The translations under genes were made by a program, and so were the position numbers. This document shows, in pieces, positions 24,434-36,168 of a stretch of 64,000 nt of DNA. Each line of letters begins with the position of its first letter. Positions within the stretch are counted from its first letter, which is position 1. The stretch is taken from NCBI RefSeq assembly GCF_017654505.1, contig NC_054536.1, positions 33,396,446 through 33,460,445 of the forward strand, given 5' to 3'. The stretch comes from Polyodon spathula (lineage: Eukaryota; Chordata; Actinopteri; Acipenseriformes; Polyodontidae). The notes under the pieces were generated by a model. The model did not search any database and was not told the origin of the DNA. It saw only the letters and a program-made list of their open reading frames with translations.

Positions 24434-25290
24434 ACAGAGCCTTCCCCACAGCCATAGCACACACAACACAGCCACATGGACCCAGCAATCAGCACCCTCG
24501 CAACCATGGCAAAAGAACTACGTCAGCATCGCCAGCGAAGCCAAGAGCACAACCTCCAGTGAACTGAACGATATCAAACACCTGCTCCAGACTGATGATA
24601 GAGTGAGTAAGGACTAATAATAATAATAATAATAACAATAGAGGTAATAAATAAAAATTTGTAAATTCAGCAACTTACCCAGTCCTTCCCAAAAACGATT
24701 TCGGAGTAATGGTGAGCTGGTACAGAGGAGAGCTCACTGGCTCCATTGCTCCAATAAAAAAAGAGGCTTCACTTATGTGGTTTAAAATCAATGGAAATAT
24801 TCTCCAGTCCAAATCTTACCTTTACCTGTGTGCTATTTACACAGCGGAATCCTCTTACTTTGATAAAAAAAAAAAAAAAAAAAATTCAAAATGTAATATC
24901 TGAAATTTCACATTTTCAAACCAAAGATAAAATTCTAATAAGTGGTGATTGAAATGCAATAACTGAAAAATAAAGAAATTCAACACATTTCCACATCCCC
25001 ACTGTACCAGAACACAGTCTCCACAGAGGGAAACATTGTTACCAATAAAAATGGTAAAGAACTTTTAGACCTGTGTATCAGCCTAGGCCTGTACATTGTC
25101 AATGGGAGAACTAAAGGAGACTCACTTGGCAAATGTACTTATAGCTCTAAATTAGGTAGTAGTGTGGTGGACTATGATGGTGAATCACAATCTGTTCTAT
25201 CTGACCATTGTCAAACAGTCCTCTATCTACACACCTCACCCCACCCCACCCATCACCTACAAATGGAAGGAGGAGAATAAAGAGCGATAT
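24434..25290 (+). pseudogene. LINE ORF1 tail and endonuclease remnant
   Basis: From 24,709 the frame reads MVSWYRGELTGSIAPIKKEA then YLYLCAIYTAESSYFD, the middle of an APE-type endonuclease (compare VYLCAVHIPPSGSLYFD in copy 2 near 57,800). After an A tract, a later block reads NGKELLDLCISLGLYIVNGR and SKLGSSVVDYDGESQSVLSD with SDHCQ, the C-terminal end of the domain. The N-terminal catalytic part is missing. Confidence 0.7.
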
Positions 25291-25449
25291 ATATATATAT
25301 AACAGCAGCAACCCACTGGGTAATTACAAATCTTATAAACAATTTTCAAACAAAAAAACTCTGATGGAGTAAATCAGTCTGTATCTGATATAAATGAAAT
25401 AGTCACAAAACTGGCACACTTATCTAACTTAAAACTTAATAAAGCAACC

Positions 25450-26480
25450 AGAGCTAAAAAAAAAAAAAAAAAAAAAAAAACAGTTGCATAGACAAGTGGT
25501 TTGATACAGAATGTAAAACGATGAGGAAAAAACTACGAGTACTATCAAACTGGAAACACCATCACCCAGAAAACAATGAACTGTGTCTAAAATATTGCCA
25601 CAATCTCAAACAATACAAAACCATCCTCCTGAAGAAAAAATATGCATTTCAGGCCAGGAAATTACAAGATATAGAGGATACTATTGACACTAATATATTC
25701 TGGTCAACCTGGGAAAAATAACACTCCAACACAAACAACAGGGAATTAGGAATACAAAATGGTAATACCTGGAAAAACCATTTCCAAAATTTATATCAAC
25801 CAATCCCACAGGCAGAACTAACCCCTGAACAAAGAAGAATTATAGGAGAATCAATCCTCTCTAGATACCTCAATCACACTGCAAGAGGTCAAAGACAGTT
25901 AAAAGTCTTAAACTTAAAAATGCCTGTGGGCAAGATAGGATTCTCAATGAAATGCTAAAATACAGTAACCTTGCACTGCAAATCGCACTAGTAAAATTAT
26001 TCAATTTGTGCTACAGTCTGGCTATTTGCCTGAAAACTGGAACATAGACCTTACAACCCCAATAAATAAAAAAAGGAAACACATTAGACCCAAACAATTA
26101 CAGAGGTATTTGTGTTAGCAGTACCCTAGGGAAGTTATTCTGTAACATTTTAAACAGCCTATTACTAACGTTCATGCAGGAGCACAAGATTCTGAGCAGA
26201 AGTCAAATCGGGTTCCTCCCCCATCACCGCACTACAGATCACATACACACCCTGATCACCCAACATGTACACCGCATGTGCCTTCGACTCAATCTGGCAT
26301 CCAGGATTTTTCCTGAAATTACTCCAAAGTGGAATTGGAGGCAAAGTATATAATCTCATCAGATCAATATAGACAGGCAACCAATGCAGCGTAAAAATCA
26401 ATAACAGGAGGACAGATTCCTTCACACAGGGCTGGGGAGATAAACAATTTGCAGTCACAGCCCAACACTTTTTAACCTGT
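25450..26480 (+). pseudogene. LINE reverse transcriptase, first part
   Basis: A pre-RT region (MRKKLRVLSNWKHHHPENNE, then LKKKYAFQARKLQDIEDTID) is followed in other frames by LNEMLKYSNLALQ, NYRGICVSSTLGKLF and SRSQIGFLPHHRTTDHIHTL, standard RT palm and fingers blocks. The FVDFxKAFDSIWH block is partly deleted near 26,280. The frame is cut at 26,480 by an LTR insertion and resumes at 27,213. Confidence 0.8.
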
Positions 26481-27212
26481 TGTGACAGAGAAAGAATGAA
26501 TCTTGGTTTTAAATCTCCCTGTGAGGGCGCTGTTTAAAGGGAACAGTGTGCCCTGGACTGGATGGTCTGACAATTCACTTCAGGGAAAGGTGGAAGTCAG
26601 CCATCTAGAAAGGGGGTGAAGACACAGTACACAAAGTCATTGCCCCAGACAGGAGATGATGTGGCAACAGCGGATTTGAGGAAAAACAGTTGCACTCACT
26701 AACCAAGGGGGCGTGACTGACAGTACGGGACATGGCTAAGTGATCTGTTCTTTTGCTATGGTTGAGAGAACCACTGAAAGACAATGCAAAGTGACCATGA
26801 GTGTTTACTGTTTATTTGCTTTGTCGTTTCTAATTGTACTTGTTTGTTCTTATTAGACAGCTGGCACATACCTGGAGCTTAAGGCCAGCACCAACAGGAA
26901 TAACACTTAACCACTGTGCACTAATAAATTGTATTTCACCACTTGCACATTAACACTCATTCTGGACTTGTGATCATGTTTGTGTCTTTGTGTGGGTTTA
27001 TACTGTGTTTACTATTTCAGGACTGAAACTTGTGGTTTAAACTGTGCCGTACACATTGCTGTGTATTGCCTGGGACTATTATTTACAGTTGCCCCAACCT
27101 GGATTAAAAACGGAACCAATAAAAAATTGTTTGGATTGTGAACTTTGTTGTCTGTCATCTGTTACACATTGCACCAATTCTACACCTGTGCACTGCAAAC
27201 CACTTTGCCACA
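26481..27212 (+). mobile_element. solo LTR, family 1, with 5-bp target duplication
   Basis: The element runs from TGTGACAGAG to CTTTGCCACA (732 bp, TG...CA ends). It is flanked by CCTGT at 26,476-26,480 and CCTGT at 27,213-27,217. An AATAAA at 27,118-27,123 supports plus-strand sense. If one CCTGT and the LTR are ignored, the LINE frame joins exactly through the conserved FNLYIN block. Relatives are at 15,801-16,506 and 40,320-40,470. Confidence 0.9.
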
Positions 27213-28240
27213 CCTGTATATAAACCAGCTGGCCACAGATCTGGAACAGTCCACTGACTTTGAACTAACCATAGACGACACATAGATCAAGCGCCTCTTA
27301 TATGCCGATGATCTGATGTTACTGTCATCTACAGCAACAGACCTCCAGCAGAAACTCATAACACTAGAGCAATACACTAGAGCAAAACCTGAGCCCTGAA
27401 ATTATTCCTGAGAAAACTAAAATAATAATTTTCCAGAAAAAAGCCAAACTGCAGGGAAATAAATTCCATTTCACCCTAAATAATAATGCAGTGGAACACA
27501 CAACAAACAACAACTACCTGGGTCTATTACTCAGTTCATCAGGCAGTCTAAATTTAGCAATAAAAAATCTCACAGAAAAAGCATGCAGGGTGTATTACGT
27601 GGCAACGGCTGTAGAGCTGAACTTGGATGTTTCCCTTTGCTGCTTGCCACTGAAAAAAGAGCCCTCAAAAAAAAAAAAATCCAGTTCAAAAGTGAGCAGA
27701 GCCAGAAACTGAGCCCTGACACAGCTCCTCTCCTCTAGTTGACTGTGAAACTGAGTGAGCTGAGCCACAGACAGCACTGAGCTGCTGAAAACCACAGAGA
27801 GCACACAGCCTCCCTAGCTCAAGAAAATATTGTCTGCTTCAAAGACCAAAACACAGAACAAAATGGAGTGCTACACTGCACTAAACAGATAATATTCCCT
27901 AAACTGAGAAGGACATTGACAATGTTCAAGCTGAGTGAACACAATCTAAAGGGTTGTCATAGACAAACATGGAAACCCAGAGAAGACCGGCACTGTGGGC
28001 AATGTGGATTGGGAGACATTGAACAGAACAGCACTTTGCACTGGACTCTATGAAATACAGACCGGTCAGAGATGCTTTCTTTCCCCGGTTCACCAGACAG
28101 CTCCTTGACTTCCCACAGCTGAACAGACAGTCCAGACTGAGAGCAGTACTGGGAGAGACCAAGGCCTCAGCACAGCTGGCTGCCCAATACATACTCTCAT
28201 GCCACAACATGAGAGATACAAAATGACAGTGACAAAAGGC
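27213..28240 (+). pseudogene. LINE reverse transcriptase, second part, and C-terminal Cys/His motif
   Basis: Just after the LTR the frame reads LYINQLATDLEQSTDFELTI, then KRLLYADDLMLLSSTATDLQ with the YADD active site, then FQKKAKLQGNKFHFTLNNNA and YLGLLLSSSGSLNLAIKNL. The C-terminal part near 27,930-28,050 reads HRQTWKPREDRHCGQCGLGD and, frameshifted, LHWTL, a C-x2-C...H-type motif found after RT in this LINE family. The last recognisable residues (AAQYILSCHNMRD) are near 28,210. Confidence 0.75.
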
Positions 28241-29496
28241 TCTTGTCATAGATGGTTCTGGCATGTCCCTTTTGTGCTATAAGTCATTAGATCCTTTTGC
28301 ATGGAAGGCCTCGGTTGTAAGGCTGTGCAGTTGTTTGTTGGACCTAGATTCAGTTAAAATGTGTTTGCCCACGACGACAGGAATGAGAATGTAGAGATGG
28401 GAGCCCAGCTAACAAGATTTAAGTTTTTGCAGGTGTTAGGCTTTTAAAGACTCACCCACACATGTGGTGGTTTTGACAGACACACTGAGAGTAGAAACTG
28501 ACCCAAGACTGTCACAGCTATTGGAAGCAGACTGATCTTTGGGATACCAATTGAACATTTGTGAAACTGCAACAAATATTGTAATGAATGTAATGTGTTT
28601 TAAAGAATACAAAACCAGTAGAAAATATTATTAGCAGATTTGCATAGGCCTGTCATGATGTTCTCAGAACCAGTCCGAGCTGAGTCTGGCGCAAAGTTTG
28701 AATACTGTTGGGAACGTGCTGAATTATTAGATGATTTAAACAAACCTGTATTGATTGAAATAATATGATACACTTTTTTGCCAATAATTATCGTAACACT
28801 GTATATGCTCCTTTGAAACAGATCTGTAAACCCAGTAGAAAACATTGGATAGATGTTGTGTGCAGTCTGTGAAGGAACCTGCTGGAAGGAGTCAAACTTG
28901 GCAGGCTCTCATCAGAAGACCTTGTTAGCACATTCCAGTTTTATGAGAAAAGGTAGCCAATTTCTTTTGTTACTTTCATTACTTTCAGATAACAGAAGGT
29001 AGGAGTTTATATTAAAATAAACATGTTTCTATATATAACAAAAAATTAATCAGAATCTGGCAAGAAGTGGGAATGAAAAGCGTAGGATGTTTTATTGCAT
29101 TAAGCTACAGTTTGGTATAAAAAATGAGTATTAGAAAATGCTTACGTTAGTCTCTCATGTCAATTAACATCAAAAACCGGCCGAAGGCTAGGATTTCTTA
29201 ACACCTACTTCAACTGGATTTTGTATGAATAGAAAAAACACGTCCGACTTAGTTCAATCAGAATAACATTATTGAATGGTAGCCTTTATTTAGATGAAAT
29301 AACTGGACCTTACACTAAAAGCTTAAAATGACTCCATAACAGAATAATGGAGTAAAATAATATTACCATTTCCAGGAGCATCTGTTACACTGAAGTAACT
29401 GAATTAGAAATACATCTTATAATGCCATTTAAATTTAAACTGTTGAAAGAACATATTGAGAGTTCATTATAACAGATGCTTGACATGGTTATGAAC
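28241..29496. other. noncoding stretch
   Basis: Any LINE 3' UTR would lie in the first few hundred bases. Otherwise nothing recognisable is seen. Confidence 0.4.
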
Positions 29497-29500
29497 AAAC

Positions 29501-30796
29501 TATGAGCAGGGAGAGGGTTAACTGGTGGGGGGGGGTACTTTGTGTAGCCTTGTGAAAGTTATTTGTAAAAACTGTGTTTTTTTGTTGGTTTTTTATCTTA
29601 GCAGGTAAACAGCTGGGCTGTCCTGTTGTTAATTAGGTTCCTGTTTGTTTAGTTAGTGCTCAAAAAGGAGCTAGGTGTTTATTTTTATTTTTATTTTTGT
29701 AAATAAAAGTGCACAACAGCACTAAAACTTAAATTTTGTGTGTCGGGTCTGTGGTTTTTAAAGGGGCAACGACCCTGAGTGAGTGAAGATCATTTACATG
29801 TGGTGGCAGCACTAACCGAGAGCCCCAATTGACCCTCAAGCCAAATAAAATGGACATTGCGGAGCTAATAAGAGAAGATCTAGAGAAGTTCACAGGAGAG
29901 ACGCAGGAGGCAACCCGCAGGCAGTGGGAGAGCAACCTGCGATGGAAGCAGGAGTGGGGGTTGCCCACACAGGAACTGGAGTTTCCCATATCACAGCTGG
30001 AGCCGGTGTTTTAAAAGCTTGTGTGGCCAGCACCACAGCAAGAGTCGCCTGTGCATGCACCAGAGCCAGAGTTGCTGGCACCTTAACTGGAGCTGCCTGC
30101 TTCAGTGCCAAAGGTACCTGAGCCAGCACCGGAGGTACCTGCGCCAGAACCAGAGCCACCTGTCACAGCTCTAGAACTGGTATTGCCCAAGCTGCAACAG
30201 GATCTGCAGTTGTCAGAAGGAGGTGAGGAGTGTACCTCCACCACAGCCCTGACCTCCACCCCTGCAAAGCAGTCTGGCGTTGATGGGTAAAATTCCTCGC
30301 ATGGTCCCCCACTGCCCCCCCTGCCTGTTGCTGTGCTCCCCCTGGTGGTTCAGAGGTCACTGCACTGGTGTCCAGCCTCAGACTTCTGCCTGCTGCACCA
30401 CCCACCAGGTCGCCAGTCTGCATGCCAGTCAACCCTGTCAGCACAAAGTCCCTCATTGCCGGTTCTTGGTCCCTCCCTTGGAAGTGCCAGCGGGACCGAC
30501 CCATCTTCAAGTTTGCCCATGGAAGAGGGCGAAAATTGACATTTGTGGACTTGAGGGTGGGTGGTCTTAAGGGTGGAAGGAGGTGGCCATTAAATGGCTG
30601 GTGTCTTAAAAAGACATGGGGGAGGATGTGTGAACAGGGAGAGGGTTAATTCCTTTGCATGTTTGGTTAATTTAATTATTTTATTAGTAATTCTCCCCTG
30701 CACTTGGCTATCACTGTAAATTGGAGCCAGGTGCAGGGTATTTAAAGAAAGCAACCTGTTCAGGGGCAATGAACCAGAGTGAGTGAAGATCATTTA
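29501..30796 (+). mobile_element. small non-autonomous LTR retrotransposon
   Basis: A left LTR (29,501-29,797) and a right LTR (30,629-30,796) share starts (TATGAGCAGGGAGAGGGTTAA against TGTGAACAGGGAGAGGGTTAA, differing at two sites) and ends (GTGAGTGAAGATCATTTACA in both). AATAAA lies at 29,702 in the left copy. A purine tract (GGGGGAGGATG) precedes the right LTR. AAAC flanks both sides (29,497-29,500 and 30,797-30,800). The LTRs differ inside, the right one being shorter. The interior has no pol. Confidence 0.75.
29851..30290 (+). pseudogene. possible gag-like frame of the small LTR element
   Basis: From ATG at 29,850 the frame reads MDIAELIREDLEKFTGETQE and TRRQWESNLRWKQEWGLPTQ. After a stop near 30,014 a Pro/Glu-rich region follows (PEPAPEVPAPEPEPPVTALE). 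The beginning looks like a charged helical gag N-terminus and the rest like a linker. No zinc knuckle is visible. I do not recognise the family, so the gag assignment rests only on position after the left LTR. Confidence 0.4.
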
Positions 30797-31214
30797 CAAA
30801 ACTGTTAAAATGCATTTGAGATAATGTTCATTTAATTTAAGAATTAGTTCAATCTCTATCTAAAACTCCTAAACATTACAAAATTCCATTAAATTATAGA
30901 ATATAAATCTTCAATAAGACAGGAACTGTTGGGTTGGAATACTAAACAATTAAGTGTAAACTGTGTTTAATAATTTTAGTACACAAAAAACCTACAGAAA
31001 AATAGCCTCACCATTATCTGCTCGCAAGCAGAGTGGTGCTAGATATGAAAGGCTCTTTTTTGGCAGTCTAAGTGAGATTTACTTGTTGTCCGCAGTTTTG
31101 AATCTAAGGCCTTTCTATAATAAGAAAACTTGGCAGCCGAAGCGAGCATTTCATAAACTAGAAAAGTTGTCTCCGGTATCAGTTCTTATCAAATAAGACT
31201 TTCTTTGGGAGGAT

Positions 31215-31385
31215 GTTTAAGAGCCAAAACTGATTTCATGCGGTGAATTTGGAGAAGCGCTTACAGTGGTGTTTCTTATTAATCAAAACAATAGTCTTGG
31301 CAAGAAAACAGGGTGTCTTAAAAACTAACTTGTGCAGGCAGCTTTTAGAAAGAGGTCAGACTCACTCCAAGAATGGCACAGTTAA
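31215..31385 (-). repeat. dispersed repeat, inverted copy of 37,725-37,880
   Basis: The reverse complement contains AGACACCCTGTTT, TTTTGATTAATAAGAAAC, CTGTAAGCGCTTCTCCAAAT and TCACCGCATGAAATCAGTTT. Each has a close match in the same order at 37,725-37,880 on the plus strand. No family was recognised. Confidence 0.65.
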
Positions 31386-31439
31386 ATAAGGCTATCACTT
31401 ACAGTGTCCTATTTTAAGTAACTGCATATAACGCACAGT

Positions 31440-31525
31440 TCACAGCCTACCTCTGTAAAGTACTTTGTGATGGTTGTCCACTATGAAAGGTGCTATATAA
31501 AAATAAATACATTATTATTATACGT
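31440..31525 (+). repeat. L2/CR1-type LINE 3' tail
   Basis: The block GTAAAGTACTTTGTGATGG, then GTCCACTATGAAAGGTGCTA and TATAAAAATAAATA with short TTA repeats, is the widely shared 3' end of L2-like LINEs and their SINEs in fish. No coding part is next to it. Confidence 0.65.
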
Positions 31526-32887
31526 AACATTCATTATAGTTTCAATTTAAATTTTAAAAAAATGAACTGACCACTGTAGGTTTATTCAAAAGCTTGTGAT
31601 AAACTCCTACAGTCTTTGTCCCATACTTTAGCATACCTGTATATGAAAGTAAACTAATCTGAAAAGTTGACGAGATACGCTGCTCAGAGGGTATATATTG
31701 TACACCCAGGTTAATAAAACCACACAGAAAGATGATATTATATGTAAAACAACATATCTTTTACTACACATACACTTGTATTTTATTGTATTATAGCAAG
31801 CACTCTGAACTCTGGTTCACTTGACTTTTTAGACAAAGGAGGAGTTGGAAAAAGAGAGCTATGAAATCATGTTAGAATATATTTTTTGGCAAGAAGTTAT
31901 ATCCAATCAATTGACCAGATCCTTCTAGAATATATCATTAACTCAAAGATGAGAAATGTTAAGACCAAATTTAATTCGATACCAATGAACTTGATCTTGC
32001 AAACTGACATGGTCTCAGGAAAACTCAGGGTCTCAGAAAAATTGATTGCTGTTGAGGTCATATTTAGAAGTCTTTGCATTTGAAGACAGTTCCTGTCCTT
32101 ACATTATATTCTACAGTTCCATATATTTTGGAAATAACTATTTTATCCATTGTGTATTGTGCCAGACAGGAACTGCTTTACAGAATGGTACAGACATTAA
32201 TGGACAGTGTTCCACATGTAATGCTTCTGTTTTGTTCTAAATAAGTGTGATTATGCTTGTTTGGTAAAAGTGCTAATAAAACACACAATTTGCTTTATTT
32301 GTATTGAAGTTCAATGGCGCAGTTTCTTTTTGACCAAACATGATTTTTTTTGGAAAAGCCTTTCTTTAAAAAAAAAATATTCTCATCTCTACTATATATA
32401 GTATGCCTTACATAACATGAAAAGAGATTGTGTGGCATTTCATTTGAAATAAGTTACATACATGCAGCAGAAACTATCCAGTAGTTACACATACATAAAT
32501 AAAAACAGTGAAAAACAGGTGGAAATAAGGTTAGAGAGTTAAAATTGAGATGTATTTTATCTTTATGCCTGTTTAAAGTGCACATAACTTTATTCACAAT
32601 CTCCAGTTCAACAGTGTAATTGTAAAAACCCCACCAGGTTCAATGATTGTCTTTGAATAAATTAGTATGTGAAGTCACAGCCATGCTAGTAAATTATGGT
32701 GTGTAAAATTGCTTTTTTTAGATACAAAGGCGCAAGCAAAGTCTACTTGTCATTTTCTAGCCAGAACCTGGAGCTTTAATTGTATTTTATAGCTGCTTCA
32801 AATTCAGAGGAGCTGCATTTAAATTTAATGTAATTGAACAGCAATATTTATTTTCTGAAGCAATCGCGATATATATATATATATTAT

Positions 32888-32920
<33 letters not shown>

Positions 32921-33026
32921 CTAAAAAAAAAAAACAAATTATTTTTACAAAAAATAAATGGAAAATGCCTAATTGGGTGTATTGTAAAAACGGGCCTTTC
33001 ATATACATACCGAAATAGCAGGCTAA
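31526..33026. other. noncoding stretch with an (AT)n tract
   Basis: An interrupted (AT)n microsatellite lies at 32,868-32,921. I see nothing else that I can name. Confidence 0.5.
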
Positions 33027-34764
33027 TATTTATTCAATGTTGAACCAATGTTGGCAGTTATATTGGTTCAATGTTGAAATTCAATGTTGATTCAACATCA
33101 ATTTGCTCATTGAAAGAACATTGCATCAACGTTGACAGTTATATTGATTCAATCTTGAAATCCAATGTTGATTAAAAAAAAAAAAATGAATCAATGGTAG
33201 CTGAATAACCAATTTACAATATTACAAAACACTGAAACAACATTGACAAAAACTTTGCAACAAGACTGAGTTTAAGTTGTGCAACCAACTAATAGGTTTG
33301 ACCACAAAATCTAAATTTAAAGTTTAACAAATACAACAAACATAGTTTCAGTCAGACAACTAGCTACTTAGACAAGTTCAAATATATTTTAAAAGTACGT
33401 CGTTTGAAAGAAAAAGACTAATGAATTAAAAATATTTTTGACATTTGCTCCATAAAGAGGATATACAGTAGTGTTTCGTTCATTTATTTTTTAAGCTGGC
33501 AGTGACCATCTTAAATTGACCTCAGATTTAACAGATATAATAAAATAGGAACTGACAGCATATTTATTAAATACGGTATTAAATGTTATAAAATATTGTA
33601 TCGACTTCATTCACTGCATTTTGGAAAAATTAAAAGCAAAGTTTTTAATTTTTTTTTTAAATTCAGGCCTATTGATTTTCACCAGTCCTTGCTTTAATAC
33701 TTAATTATTAAAATAAATACATAATTTACCTCATCGTTAACATGACCAAAGTAAAAAAAAAAAAGTGGATGTTATAACAGCTGTCTCTAATACATCTTAG
33801 TAATTTTCATTGATTTATTGTTTAACTATCATTAATTTTTTTAAACTTTTAAACATAACTTTTTTATTAATAGATTTATGATATTAATAGATACCCACCT
33901 CTCATTAAGTTTCTTCTCGATGTGTGAAGAAAGGTCTCCTGTGTCAAAAAGGTCAAGCACCTGCCTCGAGCTGCATGTGTTAGGTAGTTAAACAATTGGT
34001 TTTACGGACCCAGGATTACTGTTCTGTAATCTTTACAATAAATAGGTGTGAAGAAAGGTCTCCAACAAATAGAAAAACAGCAGAAAGCGTAATGATGCAT
34101 TTCATACATAATTGATCATAATAATTATACATAATTATCATAATTAATATGTGCTGTTAAATTAAAAAATTGGAATTTAAAACTTTAAAAACAAAAATAG
34201 TAAAGATAACATAAACAGTGTGAATAAGAGAATAATAATAATCTTTATATAGTTGAGTTAAGTTGAGTTACACACATTTTTAATTCATTGGCCATATGTA
34301 TTTAGTTTTTTATAGAAGGCTGCAGAGTACTATAAGTCAGTTACGGTCTAACCTGGATCAAACCATTTTTTGACGCTGTTTATATAAATAGATTATGTGT
34401 CTAATCCTTTTGTGTGAGATTTATAATAAGTTAATACGTTGTGTGAAGGGTATAAGAGACGTCGATTCACATTTGTGCAGTCAGAATCACTCGCTGCTTT
34501 GCTCAAGTCTAAGAAAATAATAATAATTACTAATAATGAATTTACTTTTTCCCAGATAAATTACACTTTCAACATCATTTCAACTTGATTGGAAGTGAAT
34601 CAGAGGCTGCTGCAACCATGAAATAATGAAACTTCTCAATTGAAATTTAAAAAAAAAGTTTCTGTAATACTTATTTCAGTGAGCAAATTGATGTTGAATC
34701 AACATTGGATTTCAACATTGAATCAATATAAATATCAACATTGGTTCAACATTGAATCAGTATT
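33027..34764. mobile_element. DNA element with about 90-bp terminal inverted repeats
   Basis: The left end (33,027-33,116) and right end (34,675-34,764) are near-perfect reverse complements built of TTCAATGTTGAACCAATGTTG-like units. A second, diverged copy of the unit sits inside the left end (33,118-33,175). The interior is AT-rich with no transposase that I can read, and contains an 18-mer twice (33,922 and 34,046). A non-autonomous cut-and-paste element is the best reading; the superfamily is open. Confidence 0.75.
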
Positions 34765-34775
34765 AAACTACTATC

Positions 34776-35906
34776 TTAACCCTTTCAGACCCGAATTAAT
34801 TTACACACATGAGAAATGTTTTGTATCATTTGTTTTACTCTTATAGCTACTAGAAATGAGGATCAAGCAAAAAATTGTTTTTATCTTTATTTTTTATATA
34901 TTTTTTTCATCCATTGTGTTGGACAAATAGAACATATGTAGCTGTCAAGTAACATAACACATGTAATGCATATGAAAAATGTTCCCACTAATGTTTTCAA
35001 AACTTATAACTAATAGCAATTATTAAATAAATAAATAAATAAGAAGAAGAAGAATCTGCACAGAGTTCTGTGATTTCTCCATGATTCTGTGCAGCACTGT
35101 GCAGAACTGTGGAAATCTGCCCTATAAGAACACAACCAATGTCTCAAATCAACATAGTTTTGTTTAAACAAGTGGCAACAGTATTCCAATTTTCTTCGGT
35201 AAGTGAAGGAATCTTTTTTCTTTTTTTTTTTTTTTACAAACTCCACATGTGTAATAATTATTGACAGCTTACTTGTGCAATGTCGTAAACACGTCAAAAA
35301 AAAAAAATATATATATATCCGGTTGAAAAAATAAACGACTCATCTTTGATCTTAAATAATCTGTACGGGTACGTGTTTGTGTTTTAAGCAAAAGACTGAT
35401 CGTTTCCCAATTCTATTTGCCATCAGCTAAACAAAGTATTTATTTATTTATTAAATTAATTTTATATGTTAAACTATTTTAACAAACTACAGCACCACAT
35501 AATTTTTAGCAATTTTTTTTAAAATTATTGTTCTGATTGTCTTTATAAAAAAAAAAACATACCAAGTTATTTGGCAGAGTAAAGTACTAAATACCAAATA
35601 TTTAAATCATTCCATGAAAGGAAGTGTGTTTCTTTGGTTTTATTTTTGTTAATTACAGTAATTTAAATAATTTACATTAGTCTTTCTTCTTTTGAGCCTT
35701 TGATAAATTTGATAACTTGCATGATGTATTGTATACCGTGATATTAAGGTTACCACAATATTTTTAACGGTTATTATACCATGCAAATTTTATACTGTCC
35801 CATCCCTAATTGCAATGAAGCTATTTTTTAAAAAAATCCTATGTAATTTTTTTTTTTTAAATTGATAAATCACTTTAACTAACAACAATCATGGCTAAAT
35901 ATTGCT
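34776..35906. other. noncoding stretch, possible orphan piggyBac-type end
   Basis: TTAACCCTTTCAGACC at 34,776 resembles the left end of the piggyBac-related elements, but no matching right end was found. The rest is AT-rich and unrecognised. Confidence 0.35.
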
Positions 35907-35910
35907 TTAA

Positions 35911-36164
35911 CCCTTTGCTGTCCCGTGCACCACAAAGGACACAAACAAAGGAGATAGCTGCTTCCACCTGCATCCAGTATGCACGTCTATAAAGAGGTAT
36001 GTGGAAAGTACAACGAGCAAGGGGTGGGGCCTTTTGTGATTCAATGCCATTTAAACCTGTTTTACTCTGAAAAAAATAAAATAAAGAGCGTGTGTAAAAT
36101 AAACAGCATGTGTGAAAATAAACTGGACGCGTCTGACAAGCGTCAATAAATGGACCGCTAAGGT
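35911..36164 (+). mobile_element. piggyBac-related MITE
   Basis: TTAA (35,907-35,910) precedes CCCTTTGCTGTCC, identical to the first 13 bases of the piggyBac at 16,628. The right end GGACCGCTAAGGT is followed by TTAA (36,165-36,168). Length is 254 bp and no coding capacity remains. The interior matches the longer element at 20.47-21.00 kb in reverse orientation. Confidence 0.85.
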
Positions 36165-36168
36165 TTAA

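Larger units (their letters stand above)
21400..28240 (+). mobile_element. non-LTR retrotransposon, copy 1, with two nested insertions
   Basis: The parts occur in the expected order: ORF1 N-terminal region (about 21,490-21,760), coiled coil (21,850-22,075), esterase-like region (22,290-22,740), an insertion (22,740-24,433), ORF1 tail (24,434-24,620), endonuclease (24,650-25,290), reverse transcriptase (25,450-26,480 and 27,213-27,700) and a C-terminal Cys/His motif (27,870-28,230). Without insertions it would be about 4.4 kb. Many stops and frameshifts make it inactive. A related copy lies on the minus strand at 51.4-52.6 and 57.6-59.8 kb. The clade is unresolved; motif style suggests I/Nimb-like or a relative. 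Confidence 0.8.
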
